This document shows, in pieces, positions 10,819-24,560 of a DNA stretch of 64,000 nt. This stretch comes from Rhyacichthys aspro. Lineage: Eukaryota > Chordata > Actinopteri > Gobiiformes > Rhyacichthyidae. Each line of letters opens with the position of its first letter. The stretch's first letter is position 1. A model generated the notes under the pieces. That model was not told where the DNA came from. It worked only from the letters and a program-made list of their open reading frames with translations, and did no database searches. The translations under genes and the position numbers were made by a program. The stretch lies in contig CM072163.1 of the NCBI GenBank assembly GCA_036850595.1, positions 3,954,595 through 4,018,594 of the forward strand. Direction: 5' to 3'.

Positions 10819-12848
10819 TGTTGACATTAAAGTCTGAATAAATGTTAATTTAGTATTTTTGGCTGGGATAGTAAATCTATTTAGCTTTTGATGGATTCAG
10901 ATGAACAGGTGGTAAGTGTGGGCTCATTATTTGGCAAGCAACAGGTCACTATTGTTCTTTTTTGTGCAAATTAAGCTTCTTCATGATCTTTTAAGAACAG
11001 TCCATGAACATTACAAACCAAACAACTGTTTTTTAAGACGATATTTCTTAAAAACATCAATTGTCTGACAGTGCACCCAATTTTTAATGTTGTGAATAAT
11101 CTTACCATACACCTTTATCCTTCTTTATTGGTCATACCTGTCCATTTACAAGACAAAACTAAGAATATTCCAGTGGGAGACCCCAGTTTCCATTTTTATA
11201 ATCATAATTCAGGTATTTTGGGGGGTTTTTTGTAAGGAAATTGACACTCTCAGGGACACTGAATGTGCTTTGATCTATAATATAAAGCTAGAACATATAT
11301 TTTCTCAGGTTTAAGTGTTGCACATTGACATTTCCTGACAGTCCACACACACACGTTGGAGTAACCGTGTCCTGCCTCCGTCTCAGTGGTGTCTCCAGGT
11401 GATTGATGCCCCTCGTCTGCTCTGCTTGTGTTTTACAGGTAGCTCCCGTCATTACCGTGTCGCTGTCATGATCCGGCCCGGTCGGACCCCTGACCCGAGC
11501 AGCTGGTTTCCAGTTGGAGTCTGCCCTGTAACGACCCCCCTCTCCATCATGTCTACCTCTGTTTACATGTTCACAGAGGGACACTTAGCCCCAGGACAGG
11601 CCTCTAATGGAATAACCACACTGGATTTATTACCCTTCTTTATTTTTACTTTGTTAAAATTAGCCTTGTGTGGCCCACAGATGAATATTCCACCAAAACA
11701 GAAGACTGCCAGCTCTGGGCTATATATTTATCCATGTTATTGTCAAGCATAAAAAATAATAAAGTAAACATCAATACATTTATCACTAACTCTGCCTATA
11801 ATTACATGACATTAGTAACATGTCCTGGTTGGATTGATCTTAGGTTGGATATTCCATGCATGATTACATACAAATATCAGGTGGACCATTAATATTTGGT
11901 TTCAAATTTAACTTCCTTTATTACATTTACAGTATAGAACATATTTCAGCATAAGAACAAGCTTTTCCAGCTCAGAACTCGTGAGCTACTCTTCATTTGC
12001 AACAGATATGGGTCGAAGTAAGCACACCTCCTCTTGACACTGGAGAAAAGAATGACTTTTATAGATCATAGTTGTTTAAAAATGTTTGAATATTATTTCA
12101 ATTTATTTAAAAAAAAAAAAAAAACTAATTGGAAAATCCAAAGAAATGTGTTGCCTCCATGTTATATATATATAAAAAAGGTATATATTAGGGTTGAAAG
12201 AGCAGTGGGTTTTTTGTGCATGTAAACTAACTATGGCGTTGGCTGTGTCCCATCAGAGACACCGGGACACGTCCTGTGATTGGTCACTGATTGAAATGAG
12301 AGGTCAAGCATCTGCAGCTTTTACTGTGGTCACTGCTGTACCGTTTATGTTCCGCTGTCTTTCTTTGAAGTATTTTTAATGACTTGATATTTATCTGCTT
12401 GTAATGTAATTTATGAAGTATTATATAGTTAAGTTTCTTGATAAGTGACAAATTATATCTTGATGAATAAATGTTGACGAGCATCTCCTTTTGCAATGAG
12501 CCTTGTGTGTTTTATCGTGAGTAAGTGCAACAGAAGGTTTTATGAAGCAGACTTTGAATGTTATATATGTCAATGCAAAGCAGAGAATAAATGCAAGGTT
12601 TCAATTCACAAATCAATTCACAAACCATTTTCCCTTGAAATGTGACTGTTTATCAGTGTTATTATCTGTTATCTTAACTTGACTTAACAGACAGGCGGTG
12701 TTTAGCCCCACTTTTTAAAAGCAAACCATTTTGATGGACACAAAGAAATATGAGAAAAGAACAGCTAACCACTGCAAGAAGAAAACGCTGCATATTGACA
12801 CAAAAAAACTCCCATTTGCTTCAAGGATTTGTGTTTGTACTCCTATGG
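10819..12848. other. Noncoding DNA, one GC-richer patch and simple A/TA runs
   Basis: Position 11330-11600 is richer in GC and carries overlapping open frames of 98 and 117 codons on opposite strands, neither recognisable. There is a 17-18 base poly-A at about 12107-12124 and a short TA run near 12163-12173. No tandem duplication flanks the poly-A, so I do not call a retrocopy. Confidence 0.5.
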
Positions 12849-13771
12849 CAGACATGTCCAAAGTCCGGTGGTGAAATTTTATGCGGCCCTAAAAATGATT
12901 GTTAATGGCCCCAAGAGCAGCAGCAGTGTCACACAGTATTAATATACAGGTTCAAATCCATCTAAAACCTGTTCAGATCCAAATAAAACCTGTTTTAATC
13001 CAACTAAAACATGCTGAAATCTGTCTAAAACCTGTTCGGATCCATCTAAAACCTGCTCAAATCCAACTAAAACCTATATAAATCCAACTCAAACATGTCT
13101 AAATCCAACAAAAACCTGTTTAAATCCATCTAAAACCTGTTCAGATCCAAATAAAACCTGTTTTAATCCAACTAAAACCTGTTAAAATCCAACTAAAACA
13201 TGCTGAAATCTGTCTAAAACCTGTTCGGATCCATCTAAAACCTGCTCAAATCCAACTAAAACCTATATAAATCCAACTCAAACATGTCTAAATCCACCAA
13301 AAACCTGTTTAAATCCATCTAAAACCTGTTCAGATCCAAATAAAACCTGTTTAAATCCAACTAAAACCTGTTAAAATCCAACTAAAACCTGTTAAAATCC
13401 AACTAAAACCTGTTAAAATCCAACTAAAATCTGTTAAAATCCAATTAAAACATGCTGAAATCTGTCTAAAACCTGTTTGGATCCATCTAAAACCTGCTCA
13501 AATCCAACTAAAACCTATATAAATCCAACGCAAACATGTCTAAATCCACCAAAATCCTGTTTAAATCCATCTAAAACCTGTTCAGATCCAAATAAAACCT
13601 GTTTTAATCCAACTAAAACCTGTTAAAATCCAACTAAAACCTGTTTTAATCCAACTAAAACATGCTGAAATCTGTCTAAAACCTGTTCGGATCCATCTAA
13701 AACCTGCTCAAATCCAACTAACACCTATAGAAATCCAACTCAAACATGTCTAAATCTGTCTTAAACCTCCA
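12849..13771 (+). mobile_element. hAT-type element, copy 2, right end lost
   Basis: The left terminus is a decayed CAGACATGTCCAAAGTCC at 12849, followed by ATGCGGCCCT at about 12881, matching the GGCC-rich side of the better copies. The interior is the 21-bp array. No right terminus, no GGCCCCTCACCA-type block and no matching 8-bp duplication of TCCTATGG are visible after the array, so the right arm has been deleted or has decayed. Confidence 0.7.
12949..13771 (+). repeat. 21-bp minisatellite of copy 2 (~39 units) with growing higher-order blocks
   Basis: A marker variant CATGCTGAAATCTGTC occurs at 13010, 13199, 13451 and 13661. The steps are 189, 252 and 210 bp, exactly 9, 12 and 10 units. 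Within the longer block the extra units are runs of an AAAATCCAACTAAAACCTGT variant. Block duplication and internal unit gain both happened, always in whole units. Confidence 0.9.
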
Positions 13772-15279
13772 GCAGTAAGGTTCAAGTCTGTTGTGCATAT
13801 TTGGGATCTTGAAGCAGAAAAACCCACCAGTTTTTCTTCACATTACTTTCAGATGTCTTATGAAAAGATGCTAATAGGCTTAATTTGATCAGAGCTGGTG
13901 GTGATTATATTTTGCGCTGTTGTTTCTGAGGAGATAAGTGTAAAGTCTTGCTGGGCATCTGCGGGTCAAGCCCGACATCGACTTAAGAAAATGTCCTTTT
14001 CTTTCCAGATTGTCCATCATCGCTGACCTCTCTGTTGACCTTGTGGAATTATCAGGCTCTGAATGTGTCAACCCGCTTCAATCAGCAAGGCTTTTCTTCA
14101 GCTTTTCATTTAATGGAGTTTTTAACGGAACAAATGCAAACAAAAAAGGAGAAATTGTGGTACAATGTCAAGTGGCAAAAGTAGTTTTCATTTTCCCGCT
14201 TCTCTCTGATGGAAGTAATTTAAATTGACAACTTATGAATGGGGAATAATAGGAAAAAACATTCCCCACCTGGAAGCTGTGTGCTTAGATTTCATTCTTT
14301 GTAGGTTTCTGGACAAAGTTAACAGTGTCTTGATTTCTCAGAGCTGTTCTTCTGTAAATACCCCAGAAACAAGGGGGTAAATGAGGGCTGACTGAGAGGC
14401 ATTTCAATGTTAACACAGGTTCATTTTAGGAGAGACTACGGAGGAAAGGATGTGTTGTTAGTTCTGACATAATTAGACCATTGTGTTTTTGAGACGGTAA
14501 GACGTCTGATCATCTCTCAAAGAGCCTTTTATACTCAGAGTTCATTCCTGTCGTTCTTACGCCTCACCTCGTCCTCGAAGGTGAAGTGGCTCATGAGAAC
14601 TGTCGAGTGGTCCCCTCTTCATCTGAAAACTGAAGGTAATAAAAGAGGCACCACAGAAGAGAGACGAATCGAGGCATCTTCAGCCAAAAAGGAACAGATC
14701 AGTGTTGTAAAATAAATTAAATACTGTTAACTTTCACCAGAGATTTGATCCTAAATGACAGATTGAATAAAAAATATGTTTATTCTTTGTCATTGCCATT
14801 ACCCTTCCTTGCTCTTAGCTGGAGCCAAAAGTTATTCTCTGACCGCCATCTTTACGATTGTTCCAAAGCTCTTAGGTCGCTCTGAGGAGTAAGGACAGAG
14901 GAGACTGATGGATGAGATGTGCAACAATTGGCTCCTAAGTTCCTCTTTTGAACATCTTCAGACCTTGTGCAAAAATGTGTTCAATAATTACCGATAAAGT
15001 TCTTGCAGTTGCTGAACTTTTCCTGATGTTTATTTCAGTTCCGGTGTTTATTCGTTTGCTGTAAAACCCAGATTTTTAACTGTCATCGCACACATTTTAC
15101 AAGTGAAAGGATGTCCCACTGTGGAAGCAACTAAAATGTGAATAGAAATGAGAAATGAGGATGCAAATAAGAGAAATGATATGTTTGCACCCTTCTTCAG
15201 ACAAGTTGCATGTGTTGAAAAGACGTTAATATCCCAGTAAAGTCCATTTTTGGCGTATTGAATCTTCACATTCCCAGCT

Positions 15280-15830
15280 GCTTTTAGTTAATCTCTTCCT
15301 TCACCAAAAAGCAATCCAAACCAACAATTATAAAGTGTGCAATTCATTTCAAAACCATGCCCTGCCCTGAACCTCTGGCATTATGATGCAAGAGCCCAAT
15401 CATTTTTACTCACAAGTTAATGACTAAGCAGATAAAATCATTAAAGTTGTGGCTTCCCTGGCTACCTCGGAGCGTTCCGTAACTTAATAAGATCTCTCTG
15501 TATGTGTGCATTTATCATTAGAGAAGGTGGAAAAATATTTGAGAGAATGTCTGGGGCCTCGGTGGCAAAACCGATGCTAATTTCTTCCTTCCTTTTTCAT
15601 GTTTAAAGCAGCGTTCCAACACAGCCTTAAGTAGCTGTGGCAGTACATCATTAGCTTCTCTGTGAGCTGGATGTTCAGAGCTGCAGGAGCGGGAGATAAA
15701 TCAACATTTTATGGCTCCTAGGGGCTCTCTGGATCAGACCGAGCTCCGCAGCGACAAATTAAAGGCTTTCTAATGGGCCACACAGATGAAGCATGTTACT
15801 GTAGAGGAGAGCACAACAAGTTCCTCTGTG
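15280..15830. promoter_or_regulatory. Candidate conserved noncoding element
   Basis: A 550-bp stretch with balanced composition and many homeodomain-type words (TTAATCTC, TCATTAAAG, GCTAATTTC, AAATTAAAGG, CTAATGGG). It has little simple sequence, no repeat signature and no open frame. Such stretches in fish gene deserts are often conserved enhancers. This is inference. Confidence 0.3.
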
Positions 15831-17279
15831 ATCTCATCCGGACAGACGCTTGTCATAAATACTAATCTAACATTTACTTTGATTCAGTGTGAGGTTTACA
15901 GCTGTACAATTTAGTTTGAAGATGGTTTGTTTTTGTTGTTATTGTGTCAGAGCTGGGACGAACATTACATTTACTTCATTATATTTCAATTGAAGATAAT
16001 TAGACAATAAACATCTTCATTATAAATATCTTCTACATCTGGTTTACTAATTTACAGTGAAGTTATGGCTTGTTTTCACCATTAAAATGATCAATTAGTT
16101 TGTTACTGATGATGGTGTTAATTCATTCTCTTACTTCTATCAGACTACTTTTACATGAGGAAAGTTTAGGCTACTTTTCCACCTCTGAATCCATCATAAG
16201 TGCTCTGGGCCAGAGAGAATCCACAGGACGCCGTGTAGCAGTAGAAAGAAGAGGCATGATTCACTTCAAAATCACTCCCAAACAGATTTAGAGTGAGCAG
16301 AGCTGGTCCTGACGACCGTTGGGACGCCCTGCACAACAGTCTGATCTGTGGACAGATGTAGTCCTACCACTGCCCTGTCTGAGGCTGGACGCTCCTCAAC
16401 AGATCACGACTAACTACATTTAATCAATAACAGGTAAAATTGGTGTGGACTGTTCAGCTACGAAAGCTTGTTTTGGGAGCAATACATTACAAAATAAAAA
16501 CTGCAAAACTTTTTGTAAGCCACGCTTCAGCTATTTATTGTTTATTTATTGCATAAAGCTAATAACATGGTGGTTTTGTGTATATTGACACTGTTGTGGT
16601 TTTTCTCCTAGGCACAAAAATAACACTTATAACACAATGACTTAAGACAATAAAATAGCGCACGTTATGTTTACGATGTTGTAGAACTCAACATTTATCT
16701 GATGAAACCATATCTTCTGACTGCAGTTGGTAAAAACAATAAAACGCACAAATATTTTTGTCAAATCTGATGCTTCTTCTGTAACAAATCACCTTTTGAA
16801 TTAATTTATTTTTATTTTATTTTTAACTTTTTGGACTCTACTTATGAAAACAGGTCTATTATATTCAAGATTTTCTACAATGTGTGGAAACCTATCCATC
16901 CTAATGTTTCACAATTTATCAATTCGCAGAGACCAGTCTAATTCTGATTATTGGTTTTGGATTGGATTTGATTATTGGATTTTCAATGGGATTTCCCCTC
17001 AATGCAACTTCATAGACTCACTAATAATTAAAACAAAAAACAAACACACACACACATAAAAAAAAACCATAAATAGTTAACATTGGTCCAACAAAATTTG
17101 CACTTAATGAAAATTCAATATTAAATGGGTACGACATTGGATAGTGGGAACCATTTTACAATAAACAAAAAATAAAGGAATAATAGAAGAAGAAGGGACA
17201 CCTAGCAATAACAAAATACTGTATGTGAGCAGATTGTAAAGGCGTGTTAAGTCAGAAAAGATCTGCAGAAATCACATTT

Positions 17280-17900
17280 TATTGACACAAGACAGCGTTA
17301 TACAAGCCTTTATACATGAGGCAAAACACCAATGTTACAAATCAGTGTTGGTAGTCAGGCTTTATGAGATGAAGAGCGCTGTCTACATCGTGCAAACATA
17401 TGATGGATGGCCATTTAATTCAGCCGTATCATTGCACATCGATCTGCTTTACAAATCTAAGTGATATCTTTGCAGAGAAAGTGCTGGCAAGACAAAGCGG
17501 CGCAGATAGTTGGCAACAGCACATTAAAGGTCTTTGTGGTTCAGTGGTCAGCATTAATGGGGCTGTCCCGGTCCTTTTTCTTCCTCCAGGTTCCTCTCGG
17601 AGCCGGCGTCATTACGATAGGGCTCCCAGCTGCAGAGTCCCGGGGTCAGACTTTTAAAGGAAATGAAATTGGTTCCAAACAAAGATATTACTGTTACTCA
17701 CAACATCAAAGACAGACTGCAGCTGCTTCATGTCGTGCTCGTGGCTCGGCTCAATCTGAGAGCAGAAATTGCCCCGTGTACGTGCCCTTCATTTGGGAGG
17801 CTTTTCATCTGCTTTATGGATACAGCACATGAGCGACCCTCGGCTTGACTCCGGATGCAGCACTCGGCAAGACACGCGTGGCTTGAGTCAGTTAAAAAAG
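17280..17900. promoter_or_regulatory. Candidate conserved noncoding element
   Basis: A repeat-free stretch of balanced composition with words such as GGCCATTTAATTC and ACATCGATCTGC near 17408-17450 and TTGGCAACAG near 17510. Several open frames overlap on both strands and in different frames, none convincing. A short alternative exon cannot be excluded, but there is no support for one. Confidence 0.25.
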
Positions 17901-20679
17901 AAAGGAAAATCAAACAAACAAAAAACATATTGAACATTATATAACCGTGATGCAAAGTCCAGCTATTAGATGCTTCAAAAGATGTGAAATTCACCATAAA
18001 ATGAAAAACAAACAGTCATGTTGATGATTTGATGTGTGACAGAAAGCGTATGTGTCAAATAAATCTATATCAAAATGTCACACAGACCCCGCACAGACTG
18101 TATGTCATATACAATCCAATCAACCAAAACAAATGTGGCATTTCCAGCAACGCCATTGTGGACTGATAGGCTGAATGCTGCAGGAAAAAACAAAACAACA
18201 TACACTTCATATTTACATTCCAGATGTGAGATTTATTGTCACGGTTGAGCAGTTTTTGAAAATGTCTTCCAAAACCATTATTAAAATATGCATCACTAAT
18301 GTTTGGGCAGAAAATGTGGTTATTTCATTGTTATTGTAAATGGTGTCAACAGTGGAAAACATCTCGGTCAGAGAAAGGTAGGTTTCTGAAATAAAGTAGA
18401 GAGAGACTTTGGTTTAATCAGCTCTACATCATCTGGATTAAAAGCTTAAAAGGTAAAGGTAAACTATAAAGTCACAACAATGAATGAAAAGTTGAAGATG
18501 ATCAGCTCTAGTCGAACATCCAAGAGTCACATAAAGTGAATAGTTATGTCTGCCCAGAACACAGGAAAGTACTTCTCTCTTGACTGAAAGTAAAGGGCTT
18601 TACTCTTTCACAGATGTGTTTGCAGTGTTGAGCCAGTGTGGAGCAGTGTGTGTCTCAGCTCTACTTGGCACAAGGGAGGGATCATGTCGTAAAGCAAAGC
18701 AGTCATCATCCCCAGAAGCCTTTGACTCTGACTGTGCTGCATCTGACACAGCTCAGCAGCACGGTCCTGCTAATCAAACACCTGACACAGCGAGACGCGA
18801 CGCGGCAGCGACAAACCACTACTTTACTGGTGAGGCCCGGCGCTGGATCCTCCGTGTGAGCTATTTCCAAACTGTCGAGCGAGATATTTGTGCGTGAGTC
18901 GGCGTGCGACGTCTGACAAGCCTCTTCTTACGGCTGACATCTGGATAAATGCCTCTCAGAGCTCCTCGGCTCATCTTCGACTGAATTCCCCAGCTTCTCA
19001 GCCCACCCACCGCCTCCTAAAGAGCATCAAAATGTCACATATCCAAATGCACAAGCGCTGATTTATGGACTCGGTGAGTGTGGCTCACTACAGGCTGTTA
19101 AACCGAATGAACATGTACAACCAGGAGCGTCACGACAGTGGGCTGCGTGTCCTCTGGACGCATGTTTTATGTAGCAAGGTCAGGAATAAATGCATGTTTA
19201 TGAGCATCCTTATATGTGCCCTGTAAAAATTATACAACAGACTAATTGTGGTGTTTTGTTATATGACTGGAGTCTGCTGTAATTTGTTTTCACAGAGTGA
19301 TTGAGAGAATGCTAAAGACTAAATAAATGCTAAAAAAAAAAAAAAAGACTCGATAAATCAGTGTGAGTCAAGCTGGTGAATGCATTGGGGTCAGAAGCAT
19401 CCCCAAAAGGTGTATCATAATACTTTGGGAGCCCTTTTATTAGAGATATATGCTTTTCAAATGATGGAGTTAAATACTGCAGTCTGTTGAGTCAACTGTA
19501 GAAAATCTTTATCTATGCGACAATGAGAAACATCCTATTTCAAGACAAAACATGCTAACTTCTTGAAAACAAGCAAGTCTCGATTAGCAACTATTTCAGG
19601 TTTTAGACAGTACTACTTCCTGAATGAAAACACAATCATTTTCTACATTCATTCCATTAAACACAAGCAGAACTTCTGTTGTATTAATTAAAAAAAAAAA
19701 GATTACAGTTTGTTGGATGTGTGTGAAATCAAAGCATTGCATTCAACACTTTTTTTTTTTTCTTCTGGTGCTGCCATCACACAACAATGACAGATGATTA
19801 GGTCAAGTCACTAATTGCACTCTCCTGGGCTCGGCTGATGTGATCACGGTCTCTATCGGAACGTGTGGCTTGTTTATTAAACGCTCTCAGGATCTCAACA
19901 CACTTCCAGTGATTCCTGCTGTTTGTTGTACATGAACAATTAGTGTGGAGAGGACCGGCATTGGACGGGAAGGTTTACAGAGACAGGCAACCTTTCATTA
20001 GAGTCAGAGTGGAGACTAACCTCTGTTCCCCGCTTTGATTGAACCAAGGCATTTAGAAGAAAGAAAAGGGATTTGTGAGAAGATCTAAACATCTAAGTCT
20101 ACAGATGAAGGTTTTGTGTTACAGGAAGCTAAGAAAAAGTTGTATGAGGAGCTAGGTTAAGAGTGATTTATAGCAGACATTGTTAACCTAAAACTAGATC
20201 TCAAGCATGTTTTTGGTGGGTTACAAAATGGCGTTTCAGTAAATAAAAATAATCTACTTCATATGACAGATTGACCTTCAAAATGCAGTCTGTTGGCTGT
20301 TGCAATTGTAAAAACAATCAATTGAAAGGAGCTAGATTATGTTTTTGGCAAAATGATGATCCATAAATGAGTTAAGTATAGATTTAAATTGTTTACAAGT
20401 GTTAATAGAGAGTTGCAGCTAATTGTTCAGTGAAAAATGGCTCCAAAGAAAAGGCCAGTTGAGAACCATTGACCTACAGGAAACAAAAATGCTACGGCTA
20501 AATGCTAAATGAATGATAAAGTCAAAATGTGGCTGGTTTATCATAATACTGGGCCCAAGCTTGTTTTGAATATGCAATATATTTATTGAGCTCATCTCAT
20601 AATCTACTCATCAGTTGTAATAAAATATAATGTAATTGAACACAGATGGTTACGGATTTGTTTAAGTGATTGATATTAT

Positions 20680-21420
20680 TGCATTAATTAAGCTAAATAC
20701 AATAGATCGGTCACACTCTTTGAATAATTTCAGATTTGAAACACACTTTGATGGATTCCCACATATGTCGGCACAATTGTCCATCTGTTTGCGTCTCCGT
20801 ATGTTTTTCTTTTTTATCGATTTTTTCAGCTGTGTTATCAAACGTGTGGTCCTGTACTCTGCGATCAAATTAAATAGCAATGGGAGACCTTTGAAATGCA
20901 GAATGAAACCTCTTAAACTCTAATTAAAGCCACTGGGAGTCATCAGAGTCCCTCCTCCCGATCTCGAACGGTTGTACGACTTGGAGCTGTCAGCAAAGCT
21001 ATAAAAAAAAGCTATTGTGTCGACGAGGACGGTAGTATTTGCCAGAGCTTGTCGTCTCAGCGTCGGTGTGTCCCCCTCCCGCTCGCCCTGCACCAGAAAC
21101 CCCCATCACACAAGCTAATGATGTGGAAGATTCATCTAGACGCCGAAAATAACCCATTATCTAACCCGCTATAGACACATTTTTGGATCCCCTGACACTC
21201 TGTCACGTTGTCACCCTGACCACCGCCGCGCCAACTTCTCCAAGGGGCTGCTGGGTACACGCTGCTCAGTCGCTTAATAACAGTATCGCTGAAAATGAGA
21301 CATTGTTAAGGAACAGTCAGGGGGATGATGTGAAGAACGAGAGGGCATTGCACTTGATTAGCTCTGAATTGGCGTCTTGCGGAGCCTCACCGGGAACACG
21401 GTGTCACGCCATGTTTAATT
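20680..21420. promoter_or_regulatory. Candidate conserved noncoding region
   Basis: Contains CTCTAATTAAAGCC near 20920, a CpG-richer block at 20950-21110 and CACAAGCTAATGATGTGG near 21110. The 120-codon frame at 21183-21545 has no recognisable domain. Regulatory status is inferred from composition and motifs. Confidence 0.28.
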
Positions 21421-21849
21421 GGTGGAAAAGATTGCAGGTTACAAGGATTTCATTATTTACCTCTTTTGTCAAGGACATAATTGTGATGGCAATATGTGCT
21501 ATCAGTGACAACTCCCAGTTTGGCGTCATATGTGGACTTAGCTAAACTATAACTCTATTACTCACATATTTCACTCCAGTTGACTCCAGTAATGACAGGC
21601 AGAGCTGATACTGCAACTTCAGGTTTAGTTTTGGTGACTCGCAATGATATGAAGCTCTTGCAGTAAAAAGCTAATGAAGTGAGTGAAACTGGAACAATTT
21701 GCCCTTAAATCAAACCAAAGTTGAGAGACTCTAGGTTTCCGTTCAGCGTTAGACCGACACAATCCCACAACTGTCTCTGTTATTGTTCATCGTCAAAGTA
21801 TTGCCTATATTTCTGAAGAAATCTGAGTCGCCGTGTTGCTCTGTGTCTG

Positions 21850-22065
21850 TAAATGTTTAGTTTTTGTGTTTTACTGAGACACTTTCTGACAGTTTTCAAA
21901 CTCTTTACATGACATATATTAATTAATTGATGAACTTACTGCAGATGTGTGTATTTGTTTACATTGTCTTTCTTGTTGTTTAATTGTTTCCGAGCAAATA
22001 CCAAAACAAATTCTAATCAATGTTCTCTCTAAAATGGCAATAAACTATTGAATCTTGAATCATTT
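21850..22065 (+). mobile_element. LINE-type 3' tail remnant
   Basis: The sequence runs through TTTCCGAGCAAATACCAAAA and AATTC to ATGGCAATAAACTATTGAAT and CTTGAATC. From memory this resembles the 3' end of teleost non-LTR retrotransposons of the L2/Rex group, which end in short tandem tails. No reverse transcriptase frame is present upstream, so it is a 5'-truncated remnant. The left boundary is approximate. Confidence 0.5.
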
Positions 22066-23024
22066 CACTTTTCAAGGCTTTATTTTTTTCTGTTTTATGC
22101 TGATAATTCTCATTTATTAAAACCTCAGAACATTGATTCAGTCTTTAAGGTTTACATTTGAGTTGTTTGGTCTTGTCTGCAACTTTTTACCCATGGGACA
22201 ACAAAATGACTTCATATGTCCAACGATCTGGGAACTTTTCTGACTCTCACATTAGTTGCAGAGGTTCCAATTCCCCAGAGAGCATTATCCCTGTTCAGTA
22301 ACAAATGGAAACCGGCAGCAGCCTCCATCCAGGTTTTTTACCACAGTTCTGCTGAAAATACTGCCACCAAATCATAAAAGTCCCATTTACTGTCAGTATA
22401 TAATGTTATATTCCCAAATCTGTTTTATTCTCTGCAGCAGCTCACAGACACTCAGCAGATGGTTGATTCTCATTTCGGCGCAATTTCGACTTAAATTAGA
22501 GAGCTGACAATAATCATAAGTATTTACTCTGCAAATCAGGCTTTAAGGACTTCCCAATTAGGACGAGACGTAAGTGAAACTCTACTGTGTTCAGAACGGG
22601 GCACAATAAATTACAACAACATCGTCTGTCAACTAAATAGCCTGATTGAAGTTTAATAGACCTGACAATGAGATATACCTTGAAAAACAGCACAGTTCCT
22701 GGTAGAGCACATTTCCATTTGCTGAAGTTCTCTGTTTCCACATAGTTTGCCTTTTCCTAGTATTTCTAACTCTGTGTCGTGATCTTACAGCGACAGACAT
22801 ATTTATCCAAATCTCTTAAACTCTCTTAAAACTCGCTCTACTCATACACTAGGTTTATGCAAAGCTGAAAGGAAGAAATGACAACATTAACTTGCAATAT
22901 AGTCAGTAAATGGTTGTATTTCTTTAACTAAAAGCAGTATAACAGTCTTCAGTAGGAGGTAATAAGGGCAATAATACAAAATCATCATACATCATGACAC
23001 AAAATTGGGATATTGGTGTAAGAA
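22066..23024. other. AT-rich noncoding DNA
   Basis: Nothing recognised. Open frames of 75 and 83 codons have no domain or repeat support. Confidence 0.55.
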
Positions 23025-24560
23025 AATTCGTTATATGACATTTTTGCCATTTTTTTGCAATGTTTTATGTGTGTTTTAGAAGGGGACATTTTTGGCACTA
23101 GGTTTTATTCATTGAATTTGAACATGTTTTACTGTAGATGGATTTGACAACCTGTTCAAATTCAACTAAAATCTGATGAAATCCAACTAAAACCTGTTCA
23201 AATCCATCTAAAACCTGTTCAAATCCATCTAAAACATGTTGAAATACATCTAAATCCTGTTCAAATCCATCTAAAACCTGTTCAAATCCATCTAAAACCT
23301 ATTCAAATCCATCTAAAACATGTTGAAATACATCTAAATCCTGTTCAAATCCATCTAAAACATGTTGAAATACATCAAAAACCTATTCAAATCCATCTAA
23401 AACATGTTGAAATACATCAAAAACCTATTCAAATCCATCTAAAACATGTTGAAATACATCTAAAACCTATTCAAATCCATCTAAAACATGTTCAAATCCA
23501 TCTAAAACCTGTTCAAATCCATCTAAAACCCGTTCAATTCCATCTAAAACATGTTGAAATACATCTAAAACCTATTCAAATCCATCTAAAAACTGTTCAA
23601 ATCCATCTAAAACCTGTTCAATTCCATCTAAAACATGTTCAAATCCATCTAAAACATGTTGAAATACATCTAAATCCTGTTCAAATCCATCTAAAACCTG
23701 TTCAATTCCATCTAAAACATGTTGAAATACATCTAAAACCTATTCAAATCCATCTAAAACATGTTCAAATCCATCTAAAACCTGTTCAAATCCATCTAAA
23801 ACCCGTTCAATTCCATCTAAAACATGTTGAAATACATCTAAAACCTATTCAAATCCATCTAAAACCTGTTCAAATCCATCTAAAACCTGTTCAATTCCAT
23901 CTAAAACATGTTCAAATCCATCTAAAACATGTTGAAATACATCTAAATCCTGTTCAAATCCATCTAAAACCTGTTCAATTCCATCTAAAACATGTTGAAA
24001 TACATCTAAAACCTGTTCAAATCCATCTAAAACATGTTGAAATACATCTAAAACCTATTCAAATCCATCTAAAACATGTTGAAATACATCTAAAACCTGT
24101 TCAAATCCATCTAAAACATGTTGAAATACATCTAAAACCTATTCAAATCCATCTAAAACCTGTTCAAATCCATCTAAAACCCGTTCAATTCCATCTAAAA
24201 CATGTTGAAATACATCTAAAACCTATTCAAATCCATCTAAAACATGTTCAAATCCATCTAAAACCTGTTCAAATCCATCTAAAACCCGTTCAATTCCATC
24301 TAAAACATGTTGAAATACATCTAAAACCTATTCAAATCCATCTAAAACCTGTTCAAATCCATCTAAAACCTGTTCAAATCCATCTAAAACCTGTTCAAAT
24401 CCATCTAAAACATGTTGAAATACATCTAAATCCTGTTCAAAGCTGACTTAACCCTGTACAAATCCAACTAAAACCAGTTTCCATGAAAGAAGGAAATGAT
24501 TGTTTATGTGATAACTTTTGTAAGACTCATATGAACACCACTTTGAGTTTGACGCCACTG
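23025..24560 (+). mobile_element. hAT-type element, copy 3, left end decayed, longest array
   Basis: The right arm is intact: AAACCAGTTTCCATGAAAGA after the array, then ACTCATATGAACACC and the terminus CTTTGAGTTTGACGCCACTG ending at 24560. The left arm is recognisable from TTTGCAATGTTTTATG (23057) through TTTTTGGCACTAGGTTTTAT, but the outer terminus and the GGCC block have decayed. The 8 bp after the end (CTCGAGGT) have no match on the left. An inverted unit sits at about 23114-23147, before the forward array. Confidence 0.8.
23150..24478 (+). repeat. 21-bp minisatellite of copy 3 (~62 units)
   Basis: The longest and most homogeneous array here. Unit variants alternate: CCATCTAAAACCTGTTC, CCATCTAAAACATGTTG and TACATCTAAATCCTGTTC. 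A CCCGTTCAATTCC marker recurs at 23529, 23802, 24180 and 24285, at steps of 273, 378 and 105 bp, that is, 13, 18 and 5 whole units. This is the signature of recent block amplification. Copy number is likely to be variable between individuals. Confidence 0.93.

Larger units (their letters stand above)
13772..21849. other. Long repeat-poor noncoding stretch with several richer islands
   Basis: No exon or gene recognised. Candidate regulatory islands at 15280-15830, 17280-17900 and 20680-21420 are listed separately. Weaker islands lie near 13900-14230, 18580-19080 and 19800-20060. Open frames of 105 to 123 codons near 17.5, 18.6 and 21.2 kb overlap others and carry no domain. Position 16430-17260 is AT-rich and empty apart from a short CA run at 17045-17056. 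A 14-base poly-A lies at about 19333. Confidence 0.5.

Noticed and set aside
12107..12124. Processed pseudogene suggested by poly-A
   Set aside because: No coding-like sequence upstream and no flanking duplication seen.
23150..24478. CRISPR-like regular repeats
   Set aside because: Units are directly adjacent with no unique spacers, and the surrounding DNA is vertebrate. This is a minisatellite.
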